Notes under the pieces: model-generated
What the model was told of the DNA's origin: nothing
The model's input: only the letters and a program-made list of their open reading frames with translations
Database searches by the model: none
Shown: positions 1 to 11,484 of the stretch, piece after piece
How the letters are laid out: each line of letters begins with the position of its first letter
How positions within the stretch are numbered: the stretch's first letter is position 1
Assembly (NCBI GenBank): GCA_028023455.1
Contig: JAQFVV010000064.1
Coordinates: 1,151,825-1,215,824 of the forward strand
Direction: 5' to 3'
Origin: Epiperipatus broadwayi
Taxonomy: Eukaryota > Onychophora > Udeonychophora > Euonychophora > Peripatidae
DNA length: 64,000 bases
Position numbers and translations under genes: made by a program

Positions 1-103
1 CTGCTAATTATTTAAAATATGCCTGTAAATAGACAGTCTTCTAAATCAATGTTAAGAAATGTATTGACAACTAACCGCCATGACACACTATATATATATA
101 TAT

Positions 104-115
104 AGCCAGTTATGT

Positions 116-157
<42 letters not shown>

Positions 158-171
158 ATACATAACTGGCT
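104..171. repeat. Palindrome: 16-bp perfect inverted repeat around an (AT)n core
   Basis: The arm agccagttatgtatca (104-119) is matched exactly by its reverse complement at 156-171, with about 36 bp of (AT)n between, which can itself pair. The whole unit is therefore self-complementary and could extrude as a cruciform. A further (TA)n tract lies just upstream (about 90-103). Confidence 0.85.
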
Positions 172-2337
172 TATCATTCAGGTATTCACGATGATATAGC
201 ATCAGCCCACACACAAAAAAAAAGATATGATGGTTAATATTTTAATTAGAAATGATTTTATTTAATAGTGAAAAATGTAAATATAAACTCTTAAATATAT
301 ATATATATTAAAACAAAACATGGAATTAACTCTACAATTTTTTAATATAAAAATAAATAACAGCTGTAGCCAACTGAAGGCATGGCCACCATTTCGTTAG
401 AATTTTTTAAAAAAATTACAAGTTACACAACATTAACATTCCATTGTAAATAACCAACATTTCACTTTTTGTTTGTATATATGGACAATTATATTGATTT
501 TTTAATAAATTGTCCTATCTTATTTATAAAAACTATTTTGATTTTTCTTTTTCTCAACTCATTTACTACAAGCAAAATAAAACACTGCCAAAAGTACTTA
601 TATATATGTAGGCTAAGCAGACCATTGCATGGTAATCGCCACATCAGAATCACTCAATGGACAAAGAGGGTAAAGGAGAAAACAATACTTGTGAGGCTTC
701 TCAATCGTTAGATAACAAGAGTTACAATTTTCCTTTCTTGCTTTATCCTTTAACTAAGAATAGCCGTATACCCATTTACCAACTAATAATTAGATGAATA
801 TGAGTTGGTTATAGACCAGCTACTTAAAAAAATCTTAAGCAATATAGACATTTTTTATTAAAACAGTCCTCTAAAAATCTAATTATTATTCTGCAAGTAG
901 GGATAAATTGTCCCTGCAGATGAATTGTAGACTGGGAAAGTTTTATTCGGAAGTACACAGATTTAATAATTATTTTTTTAACAATATAATCAATTATATA
1001 GACTTGGCTATTAGCCATGTTAAGTTAGGAAACGTTATTAATACATAAATCACTTTTATACTTTCCAAATGATTATAATTATATATATATAAATTTATTG
1101 TTTTTTTCAATGTGCAATTAAAAAAAGAACGGCAAATATATGTGTGACAAAATGTATATTGTGACACATTAATCCAATACTTAGTCCCATCCCCCATTCA
1201 ATACCATTACTTGTTCCAATTTCATATGTCAAATGCTCCTTTTTCACAGATCATACCATTGAACATGCTGTTCTATTAGACCAGTATAACATCAAATCTC
1301 TCAGTCGCATATCATTTAAAGATTTAAATAAAATGATTTATCCATCCAAACATTTATAGACAATTCTACCAGTTGCTAAGACTCTAACCAAGTTCCAAAA
1401 CATTTGTCTACTTATACATGATTGAAATTTTTTTAATTTATTACAGGGTACAATTCCAACCAAAATGTTCCTTAATAACTAATTCAAGCTAATTCTTGAA
1501 CCCATATGTTTTGTGCAACAGTTATCCAGAAGAAATGATACACCTGTTTCAAACCTACCCATACTCTCATCTCTACATAAGTATACAATCAACCTCAAGC
1601 ATTTACTTAAAAAGTATATAAAATACTTTCAGCCTTATAATGTATCTGTAATTATTCACACACTAAGAACCATGTGGCTTGCTTGCTATTTCATAATATT
1701 TAATAATAAAAAGTACAACGTACTCCAAAGAAATAGTTCAACCCATGCTTGTACTCTATCAAATTTTTATCCCGGAACATCATGACCAAAACTTGGCAAT
1801 TAATAATATATCTCAGTCGTACTTTTTCATAGCTTAAACCTTTATTTCCATTAATACTCTTCATCAGATTGTACTACTGAAAATAAATATCTGAACTCTT
1901 TTTCAGTTTAGTTATCACGATTACATTAAAATAGCAACTCTTCAAATTTCGATTACATGTCACTGAAGTTAAACAACTTATCGTACTATTATAGTTATAG
2001 TTTTTTCAAACTGTGCCTGTGAAACATAAATATATTCTACTGTAAATATATAAATATTTGTGTATAGTTTGATAGTAATAAAGTTTTATATTAAAAAAGT
2101 GACATTTTTAATTACTTCACTTGGATACTCAAATGTCATAGTTTTAGCGATTAGCTATATATTTACTTTTAACGTCAAACTTGATTATCACAATGCTAAA
2201 TTAAAATGCAAGTTAAACATAAAATCTTACATTCCCAAAGCAATATCAATATTTCTATATTAATTTGATATTGTAACACATAATTCACAGAATACCCTCA
2301 TATATACAAACTCGCCACATGCACACATACATAATGC

Positions 2338-2369
<32 letters not shown>

Positions 2370-2438
2370 TTATCCAGGCTTTGTATATTTATGCACTCTT
2401 TTTTGTACCAACGTGTATGTATATGTGTGTGTGTGTAC
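2338..2438. repeat. Compound (TA)n/(TG)n microsatellite
   Basis: A (AT)n run passes into (GT)n at about 2338-2370, and a second (GT)n run lies at about 2415-2438. This is simple-sequence DNA with no coding potential. Confidence 0.8.
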
Positions 2439-2865
2439 TTTTAATAACTATAGATATGTGCATATGTATTGTTTGCTTGTTTAGATATGCATAACTATAC
2501 ACGTATGCATATAAAAATGAACTGCACACATTAAAGTTATTACAAGTAAGAGATTGACAAAATCAGGAATCAAACATTACAAAATTCATATTTATTTACG
2601 AAACTAATTAGAATTTTAATTTTTAATTATGCATGTCTTTTTTGCACTTTTTCACTTTATGAGTTGTTCATTTTAGTATATATATATTCTCTTTTTCTGT
2701 AAATGATGTCTGATTTGCAACTTCATTTTATCTTTATTTCATTTATTTATTATTTAAGTTTATACATGCACATGTGTGTAAATATATAATAATTGGAATG
2801 TTTGAATACAAGTATAATTTATACTTGGAGTTTAGATGTAACTATAGGGAATTTGAACAGACTTT

Positions 2866-3270
2866 TAGGCTCCTTCAGCTATCCCCTCTATCTCATACAA
2901 CAAATGCACATGGTGACACACGTGATAAAGAAAAATGATCTCCAATATATGTATTTTGTGCTGAACCAGCACTCATCATTTCCCATATATATATATATAA
3001 TCAGTGTTCAAACTTTAATGAACAAGTTTCAATCGATTCCACTTCCAGCTCTTCAGCCATCCATATCATTGAAAATATGATGGAACATTATGTTAACGTA
3101 AACCAAGCACTGTATCTATGTATGTGTGGGAGATGATAATCTGAACCAAATGATGAGTGCCGGTTCTGCATAAAATACATATATTGGATATCATTTATCT
3201 TTTTCATATTTGTGTGGTCATGTGGCTCCATTGCATGAAACAGAGTGGATAGCTGAAGGGAGCTTGAAAG
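2866..3270. repeat. Foldback (inverted) repeat, possible MITE
   Basis: The segment at about 2866-2984 matches the reverse complement of about 3140-3270 at roughly 75-80% by eye, for example the shared block ccaatatatgtatttt. The spacer is about 150 bp. Part of the spacer (3006-3080) recurs in reverse orientation at about 44579-44649. The next segment (about 3100-3134, with tgtgtgggagatg) recurs in direct orientation near 44670-44703. It is therefore a dispersed family with foldback structure. No transposase and no clear target-site duplication were found. Confidence 0.6.
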
Positions 3271-3962
3271 ACTGTGTTTAAATCCCCTATAATCATTAGA
3301 ATGATAATCTAAAAGGAGTTCACTTTTGCCTGCAGCTCCCAATCTTTTATAGATAATAGAATAGACAATATTTCTTAAAACAAACGTCAAATCAGCAAAG
3401 ATTTGCTTCATTGTGGATTACTTTATTGAAAAATGGCATTGCATTAATATAGCTAGCACTTGAAAGAAACTTTACAGCCCCAATTATTACATATTATTAG
3501 TACTATACAATTTCAGCTTTCACAATATTGGCTTAATATGTGTGTGTACTCACAATATATAGATTTTATTCAATATATATATTATCAGGAAATTCTTTAA
3601 TCATGCATCTTCAAACATACTTGAAAAATATAAGTTTTAACTGACAAAAAATCAAATGTTGATTTATTTTTTAATAAAAAGATAATTAAATATTTAGTTT
3701 CGCTTGAAATAAACAAGTGTTTGAGGATTAAATAAATTAACACAGATTTTTATAAAATATATTATGTTTAGGAAATGTTCAGCTGAGTTTAATGTCTAAA
3801 CGGAGTACAGTCAAGACAAGTTGCGTAGCATCTACTATAAAGACAAATATTGCTAAAAAATAAAATAAGGTCAAAATGTTGGTTGAAATATAATATTATT
3901 TATTGGATTTATAAGTCTTTTTTTGTTTTTATATGTATTTCCTTGGGTTAGTTTGTTATATA

Positions 3963-3965
<3 letters not shown>

Positions 3966-3999
<34 letters not shown>
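3966..3999. repeat. (TA)n microsatellite, left target flank of element E2
   Basis: Pure (AT)n runs directly up to the first TG of the E2 5' LTR. The DNA beyond the E2 3' LTR is also (AT)n, so E2 appears to have inserted into a dinucleotide array. The exact target duplication (ATAT-type) cannot be separated from the array. Confidence 0.85.
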
Positions 4000-4002
<3 letters not shown>

Positions 4003-6470
4003 GCCAGGCATTATCAAATGGCCTTGCACAAAATCTGCTGTAAAGAATATTACAGCAGATACATATATAGATTTGTACATATTAGGCACAACAGATATAT
4101 AAACGTGCTATATTAATAATGGAAGTTGGTCTGAGCATTAAAATACCCACACACACCAATTTAAAGTAATATGAAATTGACATACAAAATATTGCATAAT
4201 AAACTCATGTGTTGTTTTTGTTTTTCCTTTTTGTATATGTTTTATGATATGTTATTTTATGTATTTGGCTTTTCTCTGAAAAATTCAAATAGAGAAAAGC
4301 AATTGTTCCAATGTAATTGTACATATTTTCTTTTTTTAATTACTTTTCTAAAAACTAATTTTATTCTGTAAACTAAGAATGTTAATTGCTTTTGCAAAAA
4401 TCTGATCAAAAGCAAAATGTTTGATAATGCTATAATTAAACTGTTATCTTGTTAAAAATTCTTTTGAATTGATTTTGTAAGCAAGTGGTCTGAGTTATTT
4501 AAGATGGAAACCATTATATCAAACTTAAAATGTAGAATTTAATCGGAAAAATTGTAAGGAATGTTATAATCTAAATGATAAGATAAATTGAAAGAATTAG
4601 CTGATTCAGGCTTCTCAGAGGGCTAGTGGGATTGATATAGTTTAGTCAGTGCTGTGAGATTCATTCTTTTTTTGGCATTCAAGTCGTTCACTACTTTGGC
4701 TCCTGAGATTTTCAATCATCTAGCAACTTAGAGAGAAATGTATGGACTAGACCGCTGCTGACATTTTCTAAGAAATCCATTATATAGTTCTTTTAAGAAC
4801 TCTTGATTTCTTAAGAATTTAATAAACCAGTCAAGATAGAAAATGAACATTTGATAAAAATTATTATCATATACAAACAGAGGAAAATATGAAACAATCT
4901 ACCAGTGAGTCCAGTAAAGTGACCATGGGGTAGACAACTAGCCAGTGCACCACCCTTTCTCTGTCCCAAGCCGCCAAGATGTGACCACGCCAGTTCCAGC
5001 TGCCCACGATGATGACAAATGCCACCTTGCTAAATAGATGAAATCCTCACTACACAGCCAGTTGACTTGAAGCCCACTCAGAGCCCAGAAGAGAAGAATG
5101 AAGATGCAGACATAAGTTTTTTTTAAGATGTTTTATTAATATTAAGATGTTTTATTAATATTGAGATAATTAACTTTGATATTTCCGATTAAATAGATAA
5201 TTATTTCTTTATTATTATTATTAATCATTTAAAAAAGAGAGTTGTCTCTCGCATATGTATATTGAATTTACAGTTATTACGGGCATAAATGATAAAGCTT
5301 TTACGTAAATCTTTTAAGTCAATTTTTCTATTTCAAATTCTAGTATTTTCAACAAAGATTGCAATGAGATTCTTTTTTGTTGTTGTTGCTATTCGTTTTG
5401 CTCTTCTTGTTATTCCTGAAATTCATCATATATAAATATGCATGTATATACATGTATAGAAATTTATCTCTGGCAAAAGGGAAATAGATACAGTACCTTA
5501 TGGTGAGTACAATATAGTATCTGAGCCAATGCAACTTTGTTGACTTGTTGAAAAGTATGAAATTAGTGAAATATCTCATATTGCAAATATACATATGCAT
5601 GCATAGTTGTCTTTTGTTTTATTTGCTATCAATAAAAAGGTTTTAAAGTTATCAGTAAAAGCATATGCCTGTATGACCGAAAATCTCATATCTGTATATC
5701 AAATCACACAAAGTAAAATTTATTTCTATGGGGTAAAAAGAGCTCAGACCACTTCCATTACTTATAAACATTGTAAATAGCTTTAGGGATTTATTATTAT
5801 TTTATTTCAAATTGTATTTATCTATTTCAATGCATACATGGGTTGTTATCATTAATTATTTAGTTTTTTTTTTATTATATCATCATTAGTATGAAATGGT
5901 GGTGGGTATTTGGGATTAAATAAATATTTAATCATAATATTAAACTTGTTTCGGTTTCGTATTATTATTTATATTGATAAAAATGTATTCTTTCCTTATC
6001 AGCCACGTACCTGTAATAATCATTTAACTTACCCATTTGAAGACCCTAGATGTAGAGTGACTGAGCTAGCCACAAAGGGATATCGCTCTACCGGGGTGTT
6101 GAATCTTATTCTCATGCTTCGCTGGACATATGGTATTGCACATCCTTCTGGGAGGGAAAAAAAATTCATTTTTATTCTTTTCTAGAAGTGGCGCGCAAAG
6201 GTCTATTTTGTAAATAGATTTTTCAAAGGTGTGTACTTGCCATTGTTCTAAATATTTGGGCATTCAAATAAGATATCAACAAAAGGGTGTTTTTAACTGG
6301 AAGAGTCCTGTCAATCCACTCTTCTATCAGTTTAGCTGGAAGTACCCATATACATGAGTACAGGCAATCGGCTAGATTGGTATCCATTTCTTTTCCTGTT
6401 AAATCTTGTTCACTTCATGCTCAGTGCAAGATTAGGATCAGGAAATCCGCAGGGAGAATGGTCTGGTACA
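4000..6470 (+). repeat. E2 5' LTR
   Basis: The LTR begins TGTGCCAGGC and ends GGTCTGGTACA, so it has the TG...CA ends of LTRs, and it matches 20842-23312 over its whole length. It holds a 21-bp tandem duplication (aagatgttttattaatatt, about 5125-5163). It also holds a conspicuously GC-richer block at about 4900-5105 in otherwise AT-rich sequence. A 66-codon open frame (4171-4371) is identical in both LTRs, but it has no recognisable domain and I do not call it a gene. Confidence 0.92.
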
Positions 6471-6477
6471 GTAAAAC

Positions 6478-6491
6478 TGGTGCCAACGTGG
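6478..6491 (+). promoter_or_regulatory. E2 primer binding site, tRNA-Lys-like
   Basis: Seven bases after the 5' LTR lies TGGTGCCAACGTGG. The classic PBS complementary to the 3' end of tRNA-Lys1,2 is TGGCGCCCAACGTGGGGC. The match is close, with one substitution and one missing C. This site would prime minus-strand DNA synthesis. Confidence 0.75.
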
Positions 6492-6654
6492 TTTAAATGT
6501 AAAAATGGTACGATTAACCTTTTAACCGCTAATTAAATCATTGGTTGTATGAGGTAAAAATCAAAGCTTTTAATTGGCCAACTCACAAACTGAAGACAAA
6601 GCCTATTGTTAAAACATATTCGCCTATAATATTAAATTCAACTCAGATACGTTT

Positions 6655-6658
6655 ATAA
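6655..6658. repeat. ATAA target-site duplication, left copy (E1)
   Basis: ATAA directly precedes the first TG of the E1 left LTR, and ATAA (14893-14896) directly follows the last CA of its right LTR. This marks where E1 inserted into the E2 leader. Four-base duplications are known for some gypsy-type integrases. Confidence 0.8.
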
Positions 6659-8780
6659 TGTGACAGTCAGATGATGTATGTTGGCTTAACCCAGTTCGAA
6701 TACTAGGCGAAGGTACCTCGGGGCCACTCATACGCGAGATATTAAATCAAGAATACTATGACCTCTGCCCATTCGCCTATTCTCGAGGCCTGATCACGAA
6801 CAAACAACACTATCTGAGCCATGCATAAATTATTTTTCAACCGGCCAAGCTTAGCACAGCGGTAGAGACATGGACTGGAAACACATAAAGAGCTAAATAG
6901 TTAAATGTGCAATAAAAGTACTAAGAAACATGTGTTTTGCGTGCCTGGATCATTGAAAAGTAAAATAAAGCATTTATAACAAATTTAGCAAAAGTCAAGC
7001 TTGTTAGTTAAATAATAGATCTTTAATTAATGACTTTAAAATAGGAATAATGATTTAATGGCCTCCGCTATTCCCCTAAATTAATGAAACAAACTAACTA
7101 GACAATAAAAACAGATTAATAGGTTTGCGGTCTAAATCTTTTCTTCCCAATTTTATTAAAAATTGTCAACTCGATCTTCTCGATAAAGTACGATAAAAAA
7201 AGAATCTTTCGCAAAGCATTTCTAATTGCTTTGCGCTAAAAACAGTGTTTAAAAATTATTTAAAACGTATATAGTTAAATCAGATATACGTAAAGCTAAT
7301 GGCGGACAAAAGAGGCGTTATCAAAGAGATCAAGTTGGCACACAAAAGAAACTGACTCGTATTTAATTAACAAACATAAATAAAACTGGAAAGAGATTTT
7401 AAATGAACAAAAATTAACTATTAACTCAACCGCAATGGAATACTAAATATTTACACAGGTTAGTAAGGAAGAATAGCGAAGGGAAAAAGGTTAAATATAG
7501 ATAGATGATCACACAATATATATATAATTAAGACTCGTCTAATAAAAATGGTTACATAACAAATACATATAATTCAATGAAGCAATTAAAAAAATATATG
7601 AACAAAAGGTAGCATAAGAAATAGTTCAATAGAGGAGATACGATTACCGTCCTTTTTCCTTGGTCATGTTCCCTACGGCGTTCGTGGCTTGATCCGACCG
7701 TCGACAGGTATTTGTCCGGACAATGAAAATATGTAGTATGGTTTCACGAAAAGTTCTCCAGACACGGCACAGAGTTCAGATGACTATTGAGTGGATACTA
7801 TGGCATTTTGGATGGTATTCAGGAACCTCGGCGATAGGCAAAGCTACTTATTTGCCTAGCCTAGCATATTCATTTCCATCACAATACTATTGCTTTTAAT
7901 TGGAGCATGTTCAAACTTCTCCATGATTTGAAGACGATAGTTGTATAACTTTTTTGGAATACAAATCTCAACAGGCAAAATCTGACAGAGTTCTCCAAGA
8001 GAAATCTGAATGCACCTCAGCAAAGCAGAACTCTGAATGAAACTGCAATAGCAAAATCTGAATGAATCCTTCCAAAAGCAAAATCTTGAATCAATGCCTT
8101 GCAAAGGAAAAATCTGATATCAACTGAATCCTTCAAAAGGAAAAATCTGAATAATCTAGTCTTTTGTTCTCACTTCTATTTATACCCTCTCTGTCAGCTA
8201 CCTTCTATTGTTTGTATGATCTGAGATCTTGATAAGCCTCCCCATGCTCCTTTGTTTCAAAGCAACATTTTCTAAAAATAACTTTTACTTTTTTACTCTA
8301 AATTTCTTTCTTTAAAGTTTGAATTCTATTAATTAAAAAGAAAGAAAGAGAAGGCCATCTTTAATTAGACTTGAATGGCTCACTAATCAAAACTATACAT
8401 TCTTTTAGAAAATGTTGGTGGGCTTATCTCAAAATCAAATCATACTAAATATTTTAACAAAATTTTAACAACAATATATTATTATTTTTTTATAGTAGAA
8501 TAAGCATTTTATTTCAGCAGAATTTTGCATTAACTCATATATATATACGCTAGATGTATATATATGTTTGACTAATAGGTTAAGCAATTTTTATTAATAG
8601 AATGAAATTTATTTAAAACAAAATATTTAAATGTAATACACATTTGATAAGCATAATTATTTTTAACTCTAATGCAAAACCCTGCTGATATTGAACTATA
8701 AACTTAATTCAGGTCTACAATACTAATTAAGTTTATAGGAAGATGTGAAGCATGGATCGGGCTTCAGATCCATTGCTTCA
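6659..8780 (-). repeat. E1 3' LTR (left copy)
   Basis: This 2122-bp copy reads TGTGACAG...TTGCTTCA on the + strand and pairs with 12800-14892. Most of it differs by about 1% from its partner, plus small indels. The exception is about 7965-8165, where the copies differ strongly (see the minisatellite entry). A short tRNA-like stretch (tagcacagcggtagag, about 6853-6868) resembles a Pol III A box, but I could not pair it with a good B box. Confidence 0.92.
7965..8165. repeat. Variable minisatellite inside the E1 LTR (left copy)
   Basis: The segment contains degenerate repeats built on aaaatctgaat and ccttcaaaaggaaaaatctg. The corresponding part of the right LTR (about 14105-14265) has the same motif vocabulary but a different order and copy number, and it is shorter. 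The flanks on both sides align almost perfectly. Confidence 0.75.
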
Positions 8781-9128
8781 TTTCCCAATAGTTAGTGAGC
8801 AAAAAAAAATGTTTAAAAAAAAATGCTGTTGCTTCAGGTCAGAGGTAAGAATTTGTGCCAGGTGAGTTCAAACCTACTCTTTATTTGCTGTAATATTTAA
8901 TTTGTTACTACCTACGGTGTTTTCTTTACTTTATTATATCTAACGGTTTATCATAATTCAATCTTCTGTTCTTAAATCGGGTCTGTGTTGTATTTAGTCT
9001 AACATGGTATGTATCTATTTTTAATTTGCATATTTTCCGGGGTCCGGTGGTATGTAAGGTTTTAAGTTTCTGTTGCAATATGTATATTCTCTTTGTATGC
9101 TGAGATTATTTTTCCAAAAGAAAAGCAC
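8781..9128 (-). other. E1 3' untranslated segment and purine tract
   Basis: This is non-coding sequence between the E1 ORF stop and its 3' LTR (minus orientation). The last bases before the LTR on the minus strand are ...attGGGAAA, a short candidate polypurine tract. Confidence 0.55.
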
Positions 9129-9932
9129 TTATCTCCACACTTCTTTTTTAATGAATGATGGGCCTTTATATATTGGGAAAAACTTTTTACTTCTCTCCTG
9201 CACTATACTAGTTGGCCTCAGGTCTCTCAGCCACACTTGCTTCCTTTGCCTGAATTGATATTGGCGGTTTCGTTTTGTCTTCCGATGCAGCACTGCCCGT
9301 CTTAATCGTTCGCTTGTGATCTTTTGGTTTCCTAGTTGGTCTATTTTCTCCTCTTCCACTAAGATTTTGGTTTTGAATACCTGAAGACATGCTGTGGCAT
9401 ACTGCAAATGTATCGGAGTAGCTCCAGTCAAGTCACTCATTTTATTATTAATGTCTTGTCCCATCTTTTCAGTTTCGTTTACCAAATCCACAGTCTGAAG
9501 CGTCATTGTGCTCTTGCTATCCTCTATGATTCGACAATTTTGTTCTCCACTTTGCCTTCTGTGTTTGACTGACAAGTCCAAGTGGTGACTATCTTTACAT
9601 GCTTCTTCATCAATCAGTGATTCAACCTGAATATCACCTTGCTCTTGTTGGTCTTGTCCCTTTTCCTGATTATCATCATCTGGTAATACTTTTGTTCTGG
9701 TAGTATGTTGTTGCTGGAGACCCATGTTTTCCTCCAAACGGTTCAGTCTTTGTGATGTCATATTCATGAATTCTTGGAACATGTTCATCATCATTTTGTA
9801 TTCTTGTTTCCTTTCTGTGATGAGATCTTTCACATTGTTTTCTTGGTCACTATGAGTCGATGTTGCTGTATTTGGAAGGTTGAGCACTACCTCCTCATCG
9901 CTGTCATGTTCGTCTTTCTTCGGTTGGTCCAT
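9129..9932 (-). CDS. Chimeric Gag N-terminus / integrase C-terminus ORF of E1
   Basis: This is a 267-codon ORF, ATG at 9932, and the only substantial ORF in E1. Residues about 1-90 are charged and heptad-like (MMMNMFQEFMNMTSQRLNRL), resembling the coiled-coil start of the Gag proteins in E2 and E3. The middle (about 90-165) is acidic, Gln-rich and unrecognised. From about residue 170 it reads like the end of a Ty3/gypsy integrase: LTGATPIHLQYA matches the STGFPPTQLHFG segment of E2. Next come a basic helix and QVWLRDLRP, then KKFFPIYKGPSFI, the K-x-GP-x-I pattern before the integrase end. Protease, RT, RNase H and the catalytic integrase core are absent. The simplest reading is a large internal deletion that kept one open frame. 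Gag-part homology is inferred from position and composition; the integrase-tail match is stronger. Confidence 0.65.
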   Translation of the reverse strand: MDQPKKDEHDSDEEVVLNLPNTATSTHSDQENNVKDLITERKQEYKMMMNMFQEFMNMTSQRLNRLEENMGLQQQHTTRTKVLPDDDNQEKGQDQQEQGDIQVESLIDEEACKDSHHLDLSVKHRRQSGEQNCRIIEDSKSTMTLQTVDLVNETEKMGQDINNKMSDLTGATPIHLQYATACLQVFKTKILVEEEKIDQLGNQKITSERLRRAVLHRKTKRNRQYQFRQRKQVWLRDLRPTSIVQERSKKFFPIYKGPSFIKKEVWR

Positions 9933-11373
9933 TTTTTTTTTTGCCTAATATTGGCTATTTTGTTCTCTAACAATCACTATTTTATAACTTAGATGACAAG
10001 AAAAAAAAACTAATCAAAATAATATATTTTATTATACGTATCTAGGAGCTATGTCCTTCTGTATATATAAAAAATTTAATTCTTTCTAAAATAAATCACT
10101 ATTCTAAGTTCCAACTATCTGTTTTATTTATATGTTTTCAGAAATTAACTTTGCCTACCTCACGAGGTCCTATCTTAACCCTATGCCTATATGTATCTGT
10201 TTGTACATGAAAAATATATATATATAAAATCCTGCCGTGTCTGTCTTTAATATTTATACTACATATTATTCTCCTCACTTTATTTATTGTTATATTTCAT
10301 TAAAATATCACTGCTATTTTGTCCCAATATAATTAAAATAACACACTTACAGCTTGACCTGGCTTTCTCTGACACCTGAAACAACTAAAAAAAAATGCAT
10401 TTACATTAATACAAGTATATATATATATAAAAAATATGTGAGCAAAATATACATAAGTCATGTTTAAAAATTATTTTGGCTCACTATGCATACATTGTTA
10501 TTTTGATCATCTACTATAGTTTGGTTTATTTGATATCCGATATGAGAGATTGCACTTGCCGACAAATTTATTTGAGAAGGGCGCCAGTCGACAAGACAAT
10601 GGCCATATCAAATATACATATTAATGGATAATGATCCAAGCACACATTGATAAGGTTTATAAAGTTTAATGCGATTACAATTTATTTTGATTTTCACTTC
10701 ACTTTCAAAAAAAAATCTCTGCATGAATAAGTAAATGGTATTTTAAATGACAATATTAAGTAAGTCTAAGACGTATAACAACTAAGTAAGGTAACATGTC
10801 TGACCTGGGTTCGAAACCACGCTACCGTTTTGGTCATGACACACAAAAAAAAATTTAACCAGCCTAAAGTACGATTAACAAAACAAAATATTAATACAAA
10901 AAACAATTAAAATAAAAGTAAAATCCCATGATAACCGCCACTCCGAATTATGAACCTGGGATCGAAACCAACTACCATTTTGGTCACAACCCGAAATAGA
11001 TTAACAATTATCAAGCAATTTTACAGAATCACGCATTGAGATCAAAAACTGTTTCAAAAAAACATTTATATAAAAACGGGTTTTACCGAACTATAACGAA
11101 GTGTATACCATATGCATCCATATATATGAATATGTACATCATTAAATAAGCATATATATGACTACATATAAATATACAAACAGATATACCTATACAAATA
11201 TTTCTTTTATTATCATGTACATGAATTTATTAGAAAGATGTCATATTGCAAACCGCATACTCCTATTATTTCAGGCTAGTAAACGCTGGTCGCAACTATG
11301 ACAAGGAAGCAATGATTGCAGACATAGACCTATTATTTCAGGCTACTCAGCAATCGAGAACTCTACAATGTAA

Positions 11374-11484
11374 GGGGTCTTCACCTAAACGGTTACTCTA
11401 AGGGTCTTCACCAAACATGGTCACTAAAAAACAAGGGCTTCACCTAACGGTTACTCAAAGGGTCTTCACCTAACGGTTACTCAA
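11374..11484. repeat. 25-bp tandem repeat in E1 leader, four units
   Basis: The unit gggtcttcacctaacggtta ctcaa occurs about four times, with the second unit diverged. Just upstream, cctattatttcaggcta occurs twice (about 11263 and 11328), 65 bp apart. Confidence 0.8.

Larger units (their letters stand above)
1..3965. other. Intergenic AT-rich DNA, no gene recognised
   Basis: I see no convincing coding region. All open frames are under about 110 codons, are Ile/Leu/Phe/Tyr/Asn-rich as expected from random AT-rich DNA, and match no family I recognise. The stretch holds the AT palindrome (104-171), short (TA)n and (TG)n tracts (near 2338-2370 and 2415-2438), and the foldback repeat at 2866-3270. 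The remainder is unexplained. Confidence 0.6.

Noticed and set aside
1845-1867. CTGATGA and GAAA on the minus strand, hammerhead-like
   Set aside because: Only 12 nt separate the two core elements and they cannot form a stem II, and no stem I or cleavage triplet fits. At best a decayed relic.
4171-4371. 66-codon frame identical at 21013-21213
   Set aside because: Identity is explained by both lying in the two LTRs of E2. Composition is random Phe/Leu/Asn/Tyr and no domain is visible.
5910-6185. 91-codon plus frame repeated at 22752-23027
   Set aside because: LTR duplicate with no recognisable domain.
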